A stretch of DNA of 64,000 nt from Saururus chinensis (lineage: Eukaryota; Streptophyta; Magnoliopsida; Piperales; Saururaceae): the NCBI GenBank assembly GCA_035235625.1, contig CP141146.1, forward strand, positions 21,818,501 through 21,882,500, given 5' to 3'. Under the pieces are notes generated by a model. It was not told where the DNA came from. It made no database searches and saw only the letters and a list, made by a program, of their open reading frames with translations. Shown piece by piece: positions 46,151 to 57,559 of the stretch (position 1 is its first letter; every line of letters starts with the position of its first letter). A program made the translations under genes and the position numbers.

Positions 46151-48094
46151 ACAACGTCTGCGGTGTCAAAAAATGTGTTTTTCTTGTTCATCGACGCTCG
46201 CCGGTGAGTCACCACTCGTCGGTTGCTGCCGGCGAATTCCATTCACCGCTGATGACCCCTAGCACACCAAAAGGGCATAACACTGTTCCGGTGTTCATTT
46301 ATTACTCTCTACTTTAAAACATGATATAGTGAAAACCTAAGGGTAGTTTGGTCCATAAATAGGTCATATGACATTTCTATTTAAAATCTAGGGAATATGG
46401 AAATTTTCATTCTTTGGCCAGGTAATATGGAAAAACTCGAGAAAATATTAGGATAATGAATGTCATGATGACTTGCTATGAATTAAGAGTTTTGCATGCA
46501 CAAATGGTTGTAAATTGAATAAATTTTTACCTTCCTTTGAAGAAAATATAAGGCCGATAGAGATTAAAGAGAAGAATAACAGAGTTGTACATTCTATTCA
46601 AGGCATTGTATGTCTTATCATGAAAGACACCTACTGCACTAGCAATGTGCAATCCCTGCAAAGGACATCATCTACTCAGTCTTAACAAACATGACATAGA
46701 AAATGTAAGCTACACATATTAAAACTTTGTGATCCTCTTTGAGGATATTCTCCAGAAATAGGACTCGTTAATTAATCAATCATGTGAATCGACGGTGCAC
46801 GCACTAATGAACCGCACTAATGAACATTAGATGACTACCGTTGATCCTCATAATTGATGGCTACTACTTGGTGGAGAATATTCCAATGGATATCAGGTAG
46901 GAGGTATAAAAAAGCTTCCACACGTAAGCCATACTTTCATCATGACAATGTGACACATAGGTTTAACATTAATTAGTCATTGCCAAAGTAACCTCAAGCG
47001 GTAGAGTCATAAATCAGTGAAAGCTTGACATTGTGCGGAAGGTCCTACACCTACGGACCTCAATAGTAGTGTTATCCTTGGCAATTATAGGGCTGGTAGA
47101 GAAGTACTTGAATGCACAATCATGAAGGAAGGAGTATTAGATAGGATTTCTAAGAGATGAGCCCATGTGATAGACAAATTGTGATTACTGATTGTAATTT
47201 ACGCATATCATAGCAAGCATGGCATTAACAACCATATCTCTAGGGATCTGTGAAAATAAATTAGAGACCAGGCTCTAGTTGCATCATCATGAAAAGAAAC
47301 TTACTGAGGACAACAATAAAAAAGCTCAAGCTTTTGGTCAGCGATTGATATATGGAAAATTTGTTCTGATCTGGTCAAATTTTAATAGGCTTGGTGATGC
47401 AGGCAGTATACAGAAAGGGAAGAGTCACATTGGCATTTTGTCGAATGGATTCATGATAAAATAAGTCTGAAATAAAACTGTCTTTCACTAATGGTGTTTT
47501 AATTGTGGCCGTTGAATGAATCTATCAATTACAACTTAAAGGGGTATAATCATCCATCACTAACTCGAAAACTAATCAGAATGGTTGATATCTTTGAACG
47601 GATGAAGATGAGGGTTATAATGGTCTTAACATAAAAGGGTCAGTTGGTTATTTCGGTTGATCGTCTTCAACCTTCAGCTGAGAACCAGAAACTCCAGAAA
47701 AGCTCACATGGGAAATTAAAAGGCATTTTAAATTTGTAATTTCACAGCTGGCAATCACGTCATCAATATATGTTAGTATATATAGATAGCTTGTAGTCTA
47801 ATGATAGTTAGTTAAAATTTAATTTTCTGAAGTTTAAAGAGTCTACGTTGCTCTGTCAGAAGTTCTCTGCGAAGAACTTCGAGAACAGCTATTGCTGTTA
47901 TGTTGAATCGTTGAGGTTTTAGTTTAATTCCTCTTGATTCATGTTAGCTTTCGTTTTGTTTGTATTTTGATTGGAAGATAGTAAAGATATTTCCCAAAAT
48001 TACTTTGTTTTGAATTTTTCCGAAGTTTACGAACTAGTTAAATCTTAGTCATCTAGAAAGACTGTCAATTTGATATCAAAGCACACAGGTTCGA

Positions 48095-49165
48095 TTTCAA
48101 TGTTGAACCTAGATCGATCTGAGTCTACTACTCAACAATCAACGAAGATGCAGTTGCTTCAACAAATATTAGCACAAATGCAGGAAGTCACTGTGCAGCT
48201 CCAAGCTCTAAGAATGGAAAGACCTGGAATTCATTCAGACCAAACAAATGCTATACGAACAGGAGGTTTAGCCAGTCAAACCATATTAAATCGATTTTGA
48301 AATAATCATCATGGTTGAGGGTTTCAAAATGATGGAAGTGGATCCAGTGAAGAGGATGAGTTTCAACCTGCAGTAAATATGCCAAGTATACATCCGACCT
48401 CGACATATTTTAAACCAAAGCTAGAATTACCTATTTTCTTCGATCAATTGGATATAGATGAATTTTTGGATTGGTTAATAGAGGTGGAAAATTACTTTTC
48501 ATGTATGGATGTTCTAGAGGAAAGTAAGGTTAAATTAATTACCTGTAAATTGAAGAAAGGGGCTGCTGCTTGGTGGTCACAATTGCAAAATAATCGGTTG
48601 GCTTTGGGTAAACATCCAATTATGTCTTGGACAAGAATGAAGAAATTATAGAGAGATATGTATCTTCCTAGTGACTATGAACAAATTTTATTTTAGCAAT
48701 TGCAGCATTGCCAACAGGGAAATAGAACAGTGGCTGATTACACAACTGATTTTCAAAGATTGACTGTGCAGAATTGTTTGAATGAGTCAGAAAATCAGAA
48801 AATTTCTAGATATTTGAATGGCTTGACACATAAACTGCAATAGAAATTGGTTGTGAAACCAATTCATTCACTTAATGAGGCCTTTCAGCTAGCTACAAGA
48901 AATGAAGCATTGATGTTCAAATCTTTAAGTAGAATGTCTTTTAGCTGAAAATTTCATCAAGGAGAAAGTTCTCAATGCAGTTTTCCAAGGAAGAAGAATA
49001 CTTACCACCAGCCTGTTTCAGAATGAATACCAGTTCCTAGAAAAGAAATTGCCAAAACTGATGGCAAAGTTACCTTTTCTATTGATCCTACTAAACCATA
49101 TTCTATACTGACAAATGTTGGAAATGTCAAAAACCTGGACATTATTCCCATCAATGTCCATTAAG
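48095..49165 (+). pseudogene. gag of gypsy element
   Basis: The start is taken at the Met of MLNLDRSESTTQQ just after the primer site; an in-frame Met also lies at 48070. The retrotransposon gag domain is visible (FDQLDIDEFLDWLIEVENYF, KLKKGAAAWWSQLQ, ADYTTDFQRLTVQNCLNESE), followed by a CCHC knuckle CWKCQKPGHYSHQC at about 49113-49155. Stops occur near 48298, 48649, 48697, 48841 and 48946. Its role in intact relatives is to form the virus-like particle and package the RNA. Confidence 0.8.
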
Positions 49166-49203
49166 GAGAATGGATAACAACACTGGTACAAAGTTAGTAG
49201 CAT

Positions 49204-52157
49204 GCGATCAAGTTATTCAAGAAGAAGGAGAAAATACAGCAACTGAAGAAGTTTATGGAGATGAAAGTGAGCAGTATGAGGAAGAACACTCTGTCATGGT
49301 GGTTCAAAAGATGTTGTGTACCACTAAAACAAGTGATTCATTTCAGAGACATGCTATATTCTCTACTACAGGTGCAGTCAATTGAAAAATATGCAAAATA
49401 ATTATAGATGGAGGGTGTACCGAAAATATGATATTGAAAACAGCAGTGGATAAATTGCAATTATCTGTTTAGTAACATCCTGTTCCTTATTCTATTGGGT
49501 GGATCAAACATGTTGGAGAAGTTAGAATCACATAACAGTGTATGGTACCATTGTCTATTGGGAAGAACAAAAAACTAATATCTTGTGTGATGTTATCGAC
49601 ATGTCATTGTGTCATTTGTTACTAGGTAGACCTTGGCAATTCAATAGTCAAGCAATTCATGATGGTCAGAAGAACATTTACAAGCTAAATCACGAGGGAG
49701 TCATGATTACATTTTGGCCACAACAAGAAAAACAAGTAACTGTTAAATCAAAAAGTACTGCTAGTATGAACAAGAGTACTTCTGGTAATGCAATTACTAC
49801 AACTAACGAGGGGCAGAAGACAATGTTGTTAGTGAACAATTTACCTGTTACTTTGTTCAAAACTCATTCTTTTCTAGTATTGTTATGTAAATATGAGAAA
49901 ATTACAGTCCAGCCAGAGAAACATGCATTACCTACTGAAGTTCAGGACTTATTAAACTAGTTTAAATCAATAGCCAATGATGATATACCTATGTAGCTAC
50001 CACCTCTGCGAGACATTCAGCATCATATTGATTTGATACTTGATTCCAGCTTACCTCATCTTTCTCATTATCGAACGATCAAATGAGCCCTGCAGAACAC
50101 AGTGAGTTACAAAAGCAGATTCAAGATTTACTTGACATAGGTTTAATCAGGGAAAGTCTGAGCCCTATTGTTGTACCAACTTTATTAGTACCCAAGAAGG
50201 ATGGGAGCTGGAGAATGTGTGTGGACAACAAGGCAATCAACAAGATTACTATAAGATATAGCTTTCTTATACCTCATTTAGATGACATGTTAGATATGTT
50301 GGCTAGATAAAAAGTCTTCTCGAAAATTGACTTAAGAAGTAGATATCACCAAATTAGAATGAGACTAGGAGATGAATGGAAGACAATATTTAAAACTAGG
50401 GAGGGGTTATATGAATGGCTTGTTATGCCATTTGGGTTATCCAATGCCCCCTATACTTTTATGAGGCTGATGATTCAAGTACTTAAACCCTTCTTAGGTA
50501 GATTTGTATGTGTTTATTTCGATGACATTGTTACATATAGCATGGATCAACAGGAATATCTTGTTCATCTCAAATCTATGTTGGAAGTGTTGGAGCAAAA
50601 TAGTCTGTATATCAATCTCAAGAAATGTTCCTTCCTTACTAATCGACTACTGTTTCTAGGGTATGTAGTCAATGCTGAAGGTATACAAGTTGACCAAGAT
50701 AAAATAAAAGCTATGAAAGACTGACCTACACCTAAAAATGTGAGTGAAGTAAGAAGTTTCCATGGACTGGCTACATTCTACAAACGATTCATCAAAGGGT
50801 TCAGTTCTATAGCAGGACCTCTTACTCTTACAGATTGTTTTAAAAAAAACAAATTTGTGTGGGAAGACAAGACTAAGCAGAGTTTGAAATGCCCAAAGAA
50901 AAACTCAGTTTTGCACCAACATTAGCCCTGCCAAACTTTACCAAGATTTTTGAGGTTGAGTGTGATGCATCATCCTTAGGTATTGCTGTTGTACTATCAC
51001 AGGAGGGGAGACCTATAGCCTATTATAGTGCCAAATTAAATGAAAATAAAAGAAAATGGTCTGCATATAAATTGGAATTGTATGCATTGGTCCAGACTTA
51101 AACATTGGAGACACTATTTGGGTTTTAAAGAATTTGTGCTACATACAGACCATGAAGCTTTGAAGTATCTTCATGGGCAAATAAAGTTAGACAGACTTCA
51201 TGCTCAATAGATAAGTGATCTACAAGATTTTACTTTCATAATTAAACATAGGTCTGGTGTTTTAAATAAAGCTGCAGATGCTTTGAGCAGAAGGTATAAT
51301 TTTCATTCTTGGGTTTCATCGTACTCAAAAAGGTAATGATTCTATATATGTGGTAGTGGATAGATTTTAAAAAATGTCCCATTTTATACCCTGTAAAAGA
51401 ACCATTGATGCAATTCATCAATTGGCTATGCTATTCTATAGGGAAATTGTTAGACTACATGGTGTTCCTATGACTATTACTTCAAATCGAGATAGTAGAT
51501 TTTTAAGCTTGTTTTGGCAGACACTGTGGAAAAGGTTGGGAACTAAACTTCAGTTTAGTAGTACTTGTCATCCTCAAACGGATGGCCAAACTGAGGTTAC
51601 AAACAGAACTCTAGGTGCTTTACTTAGATGTTTATGTCGACAGTCACCTAAGCAATGGGATATTATTATTCCCCAAGCAGAGTTTGCCTATAATGCTACA
51701 ACTCACAGATCTACTAGTCAAACACCATTTTAAATTTTATTTGGAAGAAATCCTCATCATGTAATTGACTTGGTACAATTGCCAAAACGGCCAGGAGAAC
51801 ATGCAAAGGCTGTGTCAACTGTGGAATTAATGCAGAATATTCATCAATTTAGTTCATGAGTCATTATTTCATACTAATGCAAAGTACAAAGAACAAGCTG
51901 ACAAACATCAAAGATTTGTAAAATTGGAGGAAGGGGATCTTGTTATGGTACATCTTAGAAAGGGTAGAATTCCTGCACATTCTGGACATCAGCTCAAACA
52001 GCGAAATTTTGGTCCTTGTTGCATTCTACGCAAGCTTGGAAATAATGCTTTTGTGGTTGATATTCCATCTAATTTTTCTATATCTTCAACTTTCAATATT
52101 AAGGATCTTACTCTTTATAAAGGAGAAACGGACTTGGAACATTCTCTTAACAACTGA
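49204..52157 (+). pseudogene. pol of gypsy element (PR, RT, RNase H, IN)
   Basis: Aspartic protease site IIIDGGCTENMI near 49405. RT, 50083-50925: [41 protein letters not shown], then VYFDDIV, the YxDD-type active site. RNase H, 50889-51300: [37 protein letters not shown]. Integrase core, 51340-51840: [17 protein letters not shown] and [18 protein letters not shown] hold the D, D and E positions. The N-terminal HHCC zinc finger of integrase is missing between 51300 and 51340, an internal deletion. The C-terminal strand-rich domain, 51924-52157 (NFGPCCILRKLGNNAFVVDI), is present; I see no chromodomain. Stops interrupt each domain. Confidence 0.85.
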
Positions 52158-52864
52158 AGTTCACGGTCGAGCTTTGCTAAGCAGGGGAGCTTTGATGCAT
52201 GTAGTATACAGAAAGGGAAGAGTCACATTGGTATTTTGTCGAATGGATTCATGATAAAATAAGTCCAGGGATAAAACTGTCTTTCACTAATGGTGTTTTA
52301 ATCGTAGCCGTTGAATGAATCTATCGATTACAACTTAAAGGGGTATAATTGTCCATCAATAACTTGAAAGCTAATCAGAATGGTTGATATCTTTGAACGG
52401 ATGAAGATGAGGGTTATAATGGTCTTAACAGAAAGTGGTTAGTTGGTTACTTCGGTTGATCGTCTTCAACCTTCAGCAAAGAACCGGAAACTCTAGAAAG
52501 ACTCACGTGGGATATTAGAAGTCATTTTAAATTTGTATTTTCACAGCTGGCAGTCACGTCATCAGTATATGTTAGTATAAATAGATAGCTAGTAGTCGAA
52601 TGACAGTTAGTTAGAATTTGATTTTCTGAAGTTTAAAGACTCTGCGTTGCTCTGTCAGAAGTTCTCTGCAAAGAACTTGGAGAATTGCTGCTGCTGTTCT
52701 GTTGAATCGTTGAGGTTTGACTTTAATTCCTCTTGATTCATGTTAGTTTTTGTTTCGTTTGTATTTTGATTGGAAGATAGTAAAGAATTTTCCCAAAATT
52801 ACTTTTTTCTGAAATTTACGAATCTGGTTATATCTTAGTTATCTAGAACTACTCTGTCACTTGG

Positions 52865-54130
52865 GATGGAAAAAGATACCAAACGAAAAAAGTAAGCTTA
52901 CAGGAAGATTAAGAGAATGCCTACAATAAAATTTGCAGGTAGATCCAACCCTGCCTACCTTCTGACTAATGGACACTATACAATTTTTCCTCAACAGATT
53001 GCATATGAAAGGCGCATACTAATGGGACTTTTTTATGATATTATATAAATCTTTTTATAAGTAGATAGATAGAGAATTGCAATAGTGTGGTCGACGTTTT
53101 TAAGGGTCTAATGTGAAAATAGCCTATATTATAATTGGCAAAGTAATGCAGATGGGTTAAGGTATTGATGATGAAAATAGATAAGGAGAATTTGATATGA
53201 AGTCTTTGAGGCATATAATGCCTTTCTGCTACAAAACTTCTATGCTCAACCAGGCCTTAGTATATTACTTTATTCTGGAAGTGAACTAGCATGAGTGCTC
53301 TAGATATGAATGTGGATAGTTAGGAATGGAGCATGTCTACTTACAAGTTAGCCCAAGTAGGCTATTGGTGTGGAGGGAATGACAGGTAAGAATAGACAAA
53401 GCTAAGGTAGTTTGAGTGGGAGGAGCGAGTTAATGAAGAAAGGGTTTTGTCCTCTTTTGATCGGTTAGTAATTTTATAGTTTTGGGAACTCCTTTGCATT
53501 CTGGTTAGATGATTTAACAGTCAGGTTAGAAATGATCTTCAGCTTTGACTATGGGCATAACATAATAGGCAATTGACTTAAGACCATCAACTGCAAAAAC
53601 TTTATGTCAGGAGCTTGAGCATAAATTCCTTAGAAAAAGGGTGATTATTGATGTTCTCCTTAATAATATTTGTACAAGGTTCATATGTATTTTTTGTGTG
53701 CTAATAATTTATTATGGTATGTTTATTGATGTTCAAGTTTTCTTATGGGTCCATTGACATGAAAGAAGTCACTTGTCCATTGTTTTGATTAAATGTTTTA
53801 AAAATACTATCAAAATGAAACTTACGAAGGTATGCATGGATCAAGATAACTTTCTAGCCCCATATTTTACTCCTTGGTAAGATGGATTTGTTCATTTTGA
53901 GAGATCTATCCTTGGTAAATGAACATTAATGGGTTTGTGAGATCCTATACAGGTGAGAATCTTATGATAATGACTTAAATCAATGAGAATTACAATTTTC
54001 CTTGTATTTGTTATATGCACTTAAGTTTTAGTGAATGATCTGTTCTCTTGTGGAAGAGTTTTTGTGCACATTTAAAACTTGTGCTTTGAGCAACCATTTA
54101 CTAATGCTATTTACTATTTTTTGTTCCTAT
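52865..54130. other. Unassigned stretch
   Basis: I see no supported gene. If the FAR gene was longer, its upstream exons should lie on this side of the gypsy element, but none could be recognised here. The left end of the second CACTA element was also not found. Confidence 0.3.
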
Positions 54131-56446
54131 TTTGAGAAGGTGCATTTGGATTACTAGTATATGTTTCATGACAATGATGTTTCATCACCACCAAGGAAGA
54201 AGGGAAGAGGACCCACAACGTGTAAATTTTTATTGAAAGGAAATGGAGATAAATATCATGTGAGGTTTGATAAGGGCCAACCCTATGGAGAGCATGCTGG
54301 ATGGTTTACCCAGTTTTTGGGTCCTTTGGCAAGGGATCGATCTAAATTTCCTATAGAAACTGCTACATAGAAATTAATGCCTAAAAGATAACAAAGACAA
54401 AGCGTGGGAAGAAGTTTTGATAAGCATTATCCTTTTATATTTTATTTGTTGTGATCTAAATAGAAAACTATTATGTAACAAATTATGAAGATTTAGATTT
54501 TTGGGTATTAGTAATGTTTTAGGTCGCTCACTAATTGATGTTAAGTTTATCTATATATTATAAATAAAATCAACTTAAACATGAGGCCAAGTCTAATGTT
54601 ATTCTATGTGTGATGCAAAAGTATTTAAAATTTGATGAGGACGTTGTATCTGATGCAAAAAAATATGCACTGTCCTCTTTAAATAAGAAATAGGTTGACT
54701 CAGGAGCAGGTTGAAAACTAAATATTATAATACTAAGCCAGAAGACGTGTGTGCAAACATTCAGGCACCTATTGATGTGGATAAAGACTAATGGAAAACT
54801 CTTTTGAGTTATTGGAAATCAGAATAAGCAAAGGTAAACTCTATAATAGTGAATCATAATGATCTTCAATTTAAATTTGTTGTTGTATTATAAGTTAACA
54901 TACCCAAAATGAATGAATACAAGTAAGGAGTACTACGAATAAAAGTAATCGTGCGAAACAAACATTCCACCACACGACTAGAACTAAAAGCTTTAAGCAA
55001 ATATAGTTTGAGGAGGTAATTGTCAAATTTTTTGTTACATGTATACTTTTTTTATTTTGTACTTTTTTTTATTAATTAGTCTAAAATTATTTATTTTATT
55101 TATTTATGTTTGAAGAAACTGAAACGGAAAATTGATGTCCCAATCCCATGATGGGATCTTTTTATTTTAACACGTACAAAAAAGGATGTCAAATATGTCA
55201 ACAAAGATGCAGAAAATAAGATTGTAAGTGAAACATTCTTAACACTTGGACAAATTTTTTAACCATTATATATGTGTCATTTTATTTATATATAGACCTT
55301 CAAACATAATATTATGAACTAAAAGAATTTATGAATTGCATAAAGAAATTGAGGGTCGCATAGAAAAAGATTGTCTTTAGGAGGCACCACTTCCTTCACC
55401 GAATGACATATTTTCTATTGCCATGGGAGCTGAGAAACCAGAACATGTTCAGGGTTTTGGTCACAAAGTAACTCCAACTAGTTTATGGGGAGCATCAGCT
55501 AAGCATGCAAGATCTTCCTCAGTAGCTGAATATAATTCTATGAAAGAAAAATTGTCAAATATAGAAGAGGACAATTTAAAATTAAAAGATGAGAGCACGA
55601 AGTAAAAGGAGGAAATAGTGCAACTTAAAGATCAACAAGCAAAATTATTATCAAAGATGGATCAAATTAATGATGAGTTTCTTTCAGTCTCAAATGAGTC
55701 AGGTAAAAAGCATACAAAGTAGTTGTAAAGTATAATTACATTTTTTTAGTAGTTTAACAATTTCATAAGCTAATTTTGTTTTATTTCATTTTTGTGTAGG
55801 CTAATGGTGAATAATTTTAAATTGACAAGTTGCGTTGATGAATCTAAGTTATCGAAGACTTTTCCTACTTCTTTATATTAAATAATCTTGTCATTAGTAC
55901 TTAGACATTGTAAATATTTGGAACTATTGTATTTGCAAGCTTCTTTTTCAATACTTATTGTATTACATATTTGATTTAAATAATTTTGTTATTTTAAGAT
56001 CTTTTATGTTATTATTAAAGTGTCAACTTATAGTTATATGTAAGGTGCAATTTGAAGTAGAGTCTGTTTAAGAATACATAAATGTGAAAGTGAGAAAAAA
56101 AATTAATTAAAATTTTGGGAAATAAAAAATTATTTGTAGCGGCGGTTTTGACTTTTAGTGGAGGTTTCTCAAATAGCGCTAAAAGGTTTTCACACTCATA
56201 TAGACCCCCCGTTAAAATGCTTTAGTGGCTGTTTTTGACACATATATACCCCCCACTAAAATGCTTTAGCAATGGTTTTGAAAAACCTTCACTAAAAAAA
56301 TTAAGCTTTTAGCGGGGGTTAGCCTGGCCTCCGCTAAAAGAGTTCGAGTTTTGAAACTTTTTAGCAGCGGCTGCCAAAACCGCAACTAAAAAGCATATGT
56401 AGTGGGGGTTTTAAAACCCTCACTAATAGTTTTTTTTTTTGTAGTG
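54130..56446 (+). mobile_element. Second CACTA element, 3' part
   Basis: The right end is TTTTTTTTTTGTAGTG at 56446, the inverse of CACTACAAAA. It is preceded by subterminal repeats (56110-56440) built on TTTTAGCGG, CCCTCACTAA and CCGCTAAAAG motifs in both orientations, wholly unlike those of the first CACTA. A plant transposase-like frame lies upstream. No matching CACTACAA end occurs to the left within 4 kb, so the element is 5' truncated or rearranged. The duplication at the right would be TAT. Confidence 0.75.
54161..55740 (+). pseudogene. Ptta/En/Spm-type plant transposon protein remnant
   Basis: Fragments in order: RGPTTCKFLL, GQPYGEHAGWFTQFLGPLAR (54161-54370), KFDEDVVSDAKKYALSSLNK (about 54620-54690), YYNTKPEDVCANIQAPIDVD and LLSYWKSE (54720-54830), TFHHTTRTKSF (about 54965), LTRTKKDVKYVNKDAENK (about 55170), then KIYELHKEIEGRIEKDC and a Lys/Glu-rich coiled coil (KEKLSNIEEDNLKLKDE, 55540-55690). 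The order matches the plant family called transposase Ptta/En/Spm (transposase_24), commonly the second gene of CACTA elements. Stops replace several conserved Trp and Glu/Gln positions. A GTAAAC donor-like site at 54834 suggests introns. The TNPD-type transposase gene itself is not present. Confidence 0.75.
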
Positions 56447-57449
56447 TATATACTTGGCTTCTGTTAACATTTTCCTTATAAAATTGTGACTACTCCAAGG
56501 CTATTAGTTAGTTTTTTTGTAGCTAGTCATGCAATATAAAAAAGTGTACCAATAAAAGGCACTCTTGATGCCAATCATTCACACTTGGAGTATTTATGAT
56601 CTGGCAAAAATTTATTGTACAATCAATCAAGTAAATAATACAGGTGCATCAATAAGTTACCATTGAATCGCCTCCTAGCCAGTAATGTATAAAGAAATCC
56701 CTAGTCTAGCTCATGCAACTTGTCTTGAGATCATCCTCTTATAGCTCAATAAATAATGTAGTACTCCCTCTATCCTAAATTAATATCTCCATTTAGCAAA
56801 AAAGTTTGTTCCATAATAATAGTTGTATTTTGTTAAATTTAAGTGGTTGAGTACATTAAAAAAGGATCATAACTTTATTTTTTCTTTTCTTAGATGTAGG
56901 CTTCACCATTCAATAAAAACCAATGTTTTTTTGTAAATGTAGCTAATATAAAAGTCGAAGGGAGTATTAATTTAATTTTTTTCCATTTTCCTTTAGGTTT
57001 TTGTGGATGTAAGATTAATGGGATAATAATCCTTCATTGATTTAACTGACAATCCTACAATTTGCAAGGATTTCAAAAGAGGTAGAAAATTCAAATAATC
57101 TATTAAGCTTGATTACCAGACAAATCAGTCCAAGTAGATTTTGAATAGTGCACAATTTGACGTAATAATGCACAAGTTGGAATCTTTACAACTAGACTGT
57201 GCACTATTCAGAATATGAGGAACTTCCCACCCAAAAGGTAAAACGATATGGACCACGGCTCATAATCGACAAATTGTTGTAGCAATTTTTTTGGGACAAT
57301 CTTGAAAAAAGTCCTTAATCGATATTGCTTTGCATTGTTATTTTTTTAATTGTGAATATAATTGTGCATCATTGGTTGAGGTTATCCTTTTTCCTAGTAT
57401 TTCAACGGAGGCCTATCAAATGTGTATTCTAATTCCATGTGGATATGAA
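56447..57449. other. Intergenic stretch with one MITE
   Basis: No gene is seen apart from the MITE at 56764-56964. The right limit is the LINE target duplication. Confidence 0.4.
56764..56964. repeat. Stowaway-type MITE with TA duplication
   Basis: CTCCCTCTATCCTAAATTAA at the left and AAGTCGAAGGGAG at the right, flanked by TA on both sides (56762-56763 and 56965-56966). The element is 201 bp. It shares the AGTTTGTTCCATAATAATAG-type interior with the MITE copies in the two MULEs. Confidence 0.85.
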
Positions 57450-57559
57450 TCTAGAGCCACACATTTTTTTTATCAGGTAAAGGGGGGAGAAGACTCTCTT
57501 CAATTAAAACAAAAGGGGGGAACAAAGACAAAGGTTCAGGAGTATAGAAGATTACAAAC

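Larger units (their letters stand above)
34466..46436 (+). mobile_element. Ulp1-bearing Mutator-like element (Kaonashi type)
   Basis: The ends are imperfect terminal inverted repeats of about 80 bp. Left, 34466-34545: GTTTTTCCATATTGC, CAAAGAATGG, TTCCATATTCCCTGGATTTT. Right, the reverse complement of 46357-46436: GTTTTTCCATATTACC, CAAAGAATGA, TTCCATATTCCCTAGATTTT. Inside are a DUF1985/Ulp1 gene on plus (35312-39382) and a MULE transposase on minus (42663-46150), the arrangement known for plant MULEs that have acquired a Ulp1-like protease. It sits in the last intron of the FAR pseudogene, 5-6 bases from the acceptor. No convincing 8-10-bp target duplication was found, so the outermost bases may be off by a few. 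Non-coding parts are filled with a short palindrome described separately. Confidence 0.85.
34304..47247 (-). pseudogene. Fatty acyl-CoA reductase (FAR), C-terminal exons, broken
   Basis: Three minus-strand exons of the alcohol-forming reductase that makes primary alcohols for wax, suberin or pollen wall. Exon at about 46968-47247, after TTTTCACAG: IPRDMVVNAMLAMI, FVYHMGSSLRNP and TIEVRRCRTFRTMSSFH, with at least three in-frame stops. Exon 46531-46655: GLHIASAVGVFHDKTYNALN and MYNSVILLFNLYRPYIFFKG, ending AG before GTAAAA. Last exon 34304-34460, after CTACAG: FDDVNKQKLRISTK, NFDPKCIDWEEYLMNVHIPS, then TAA. The split Arg codon AG|A joins the last two exons exactly. The last intron contains the 12-kb Ulp1 MULE. 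Upstream exons with the Rossmann domain are not found; a gypsy element lies only 150 bp upstream of the first exon seen. It is a pseudogene by its stops. Confidence 0.85.
47390..52864 (+). mobile_element. Ty3/gypsy LTR retrotransposon with both LTRs
   Basis: 5' LTR 47395-48067 and 3' LTR 52193-52859. Both start TGATGCA and end CTGTCA, with CTTGG as target duplication (47390-47394 and 52860-52864). The primer binding site TGATATCAAAGCA (48071-48083) resembles the complement of initiator tRNA-Met. A purine tract GCAGGGGAGCTT precedes the 3' LTR. Each LTR has a TATATATAG-like promoter (near 47777 in the 5' copy). The domain order gag, protease, RT, RNase H, integrase is that of Ty3/gypsy. Stops occur in every domain and part of integrase is deleted, so it is non-autonomous. 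The LTRs differ by scattered substitutions and small indels. Confidence 0.95.

Noticed and set aside
34451..46446. An 8-10-bp target duplication for the Ulp1 MULE
   Set aside because: AATCTGTAG at the left and CTCGAGAAA at the right do not match; I report the element from its terminal repeats only.
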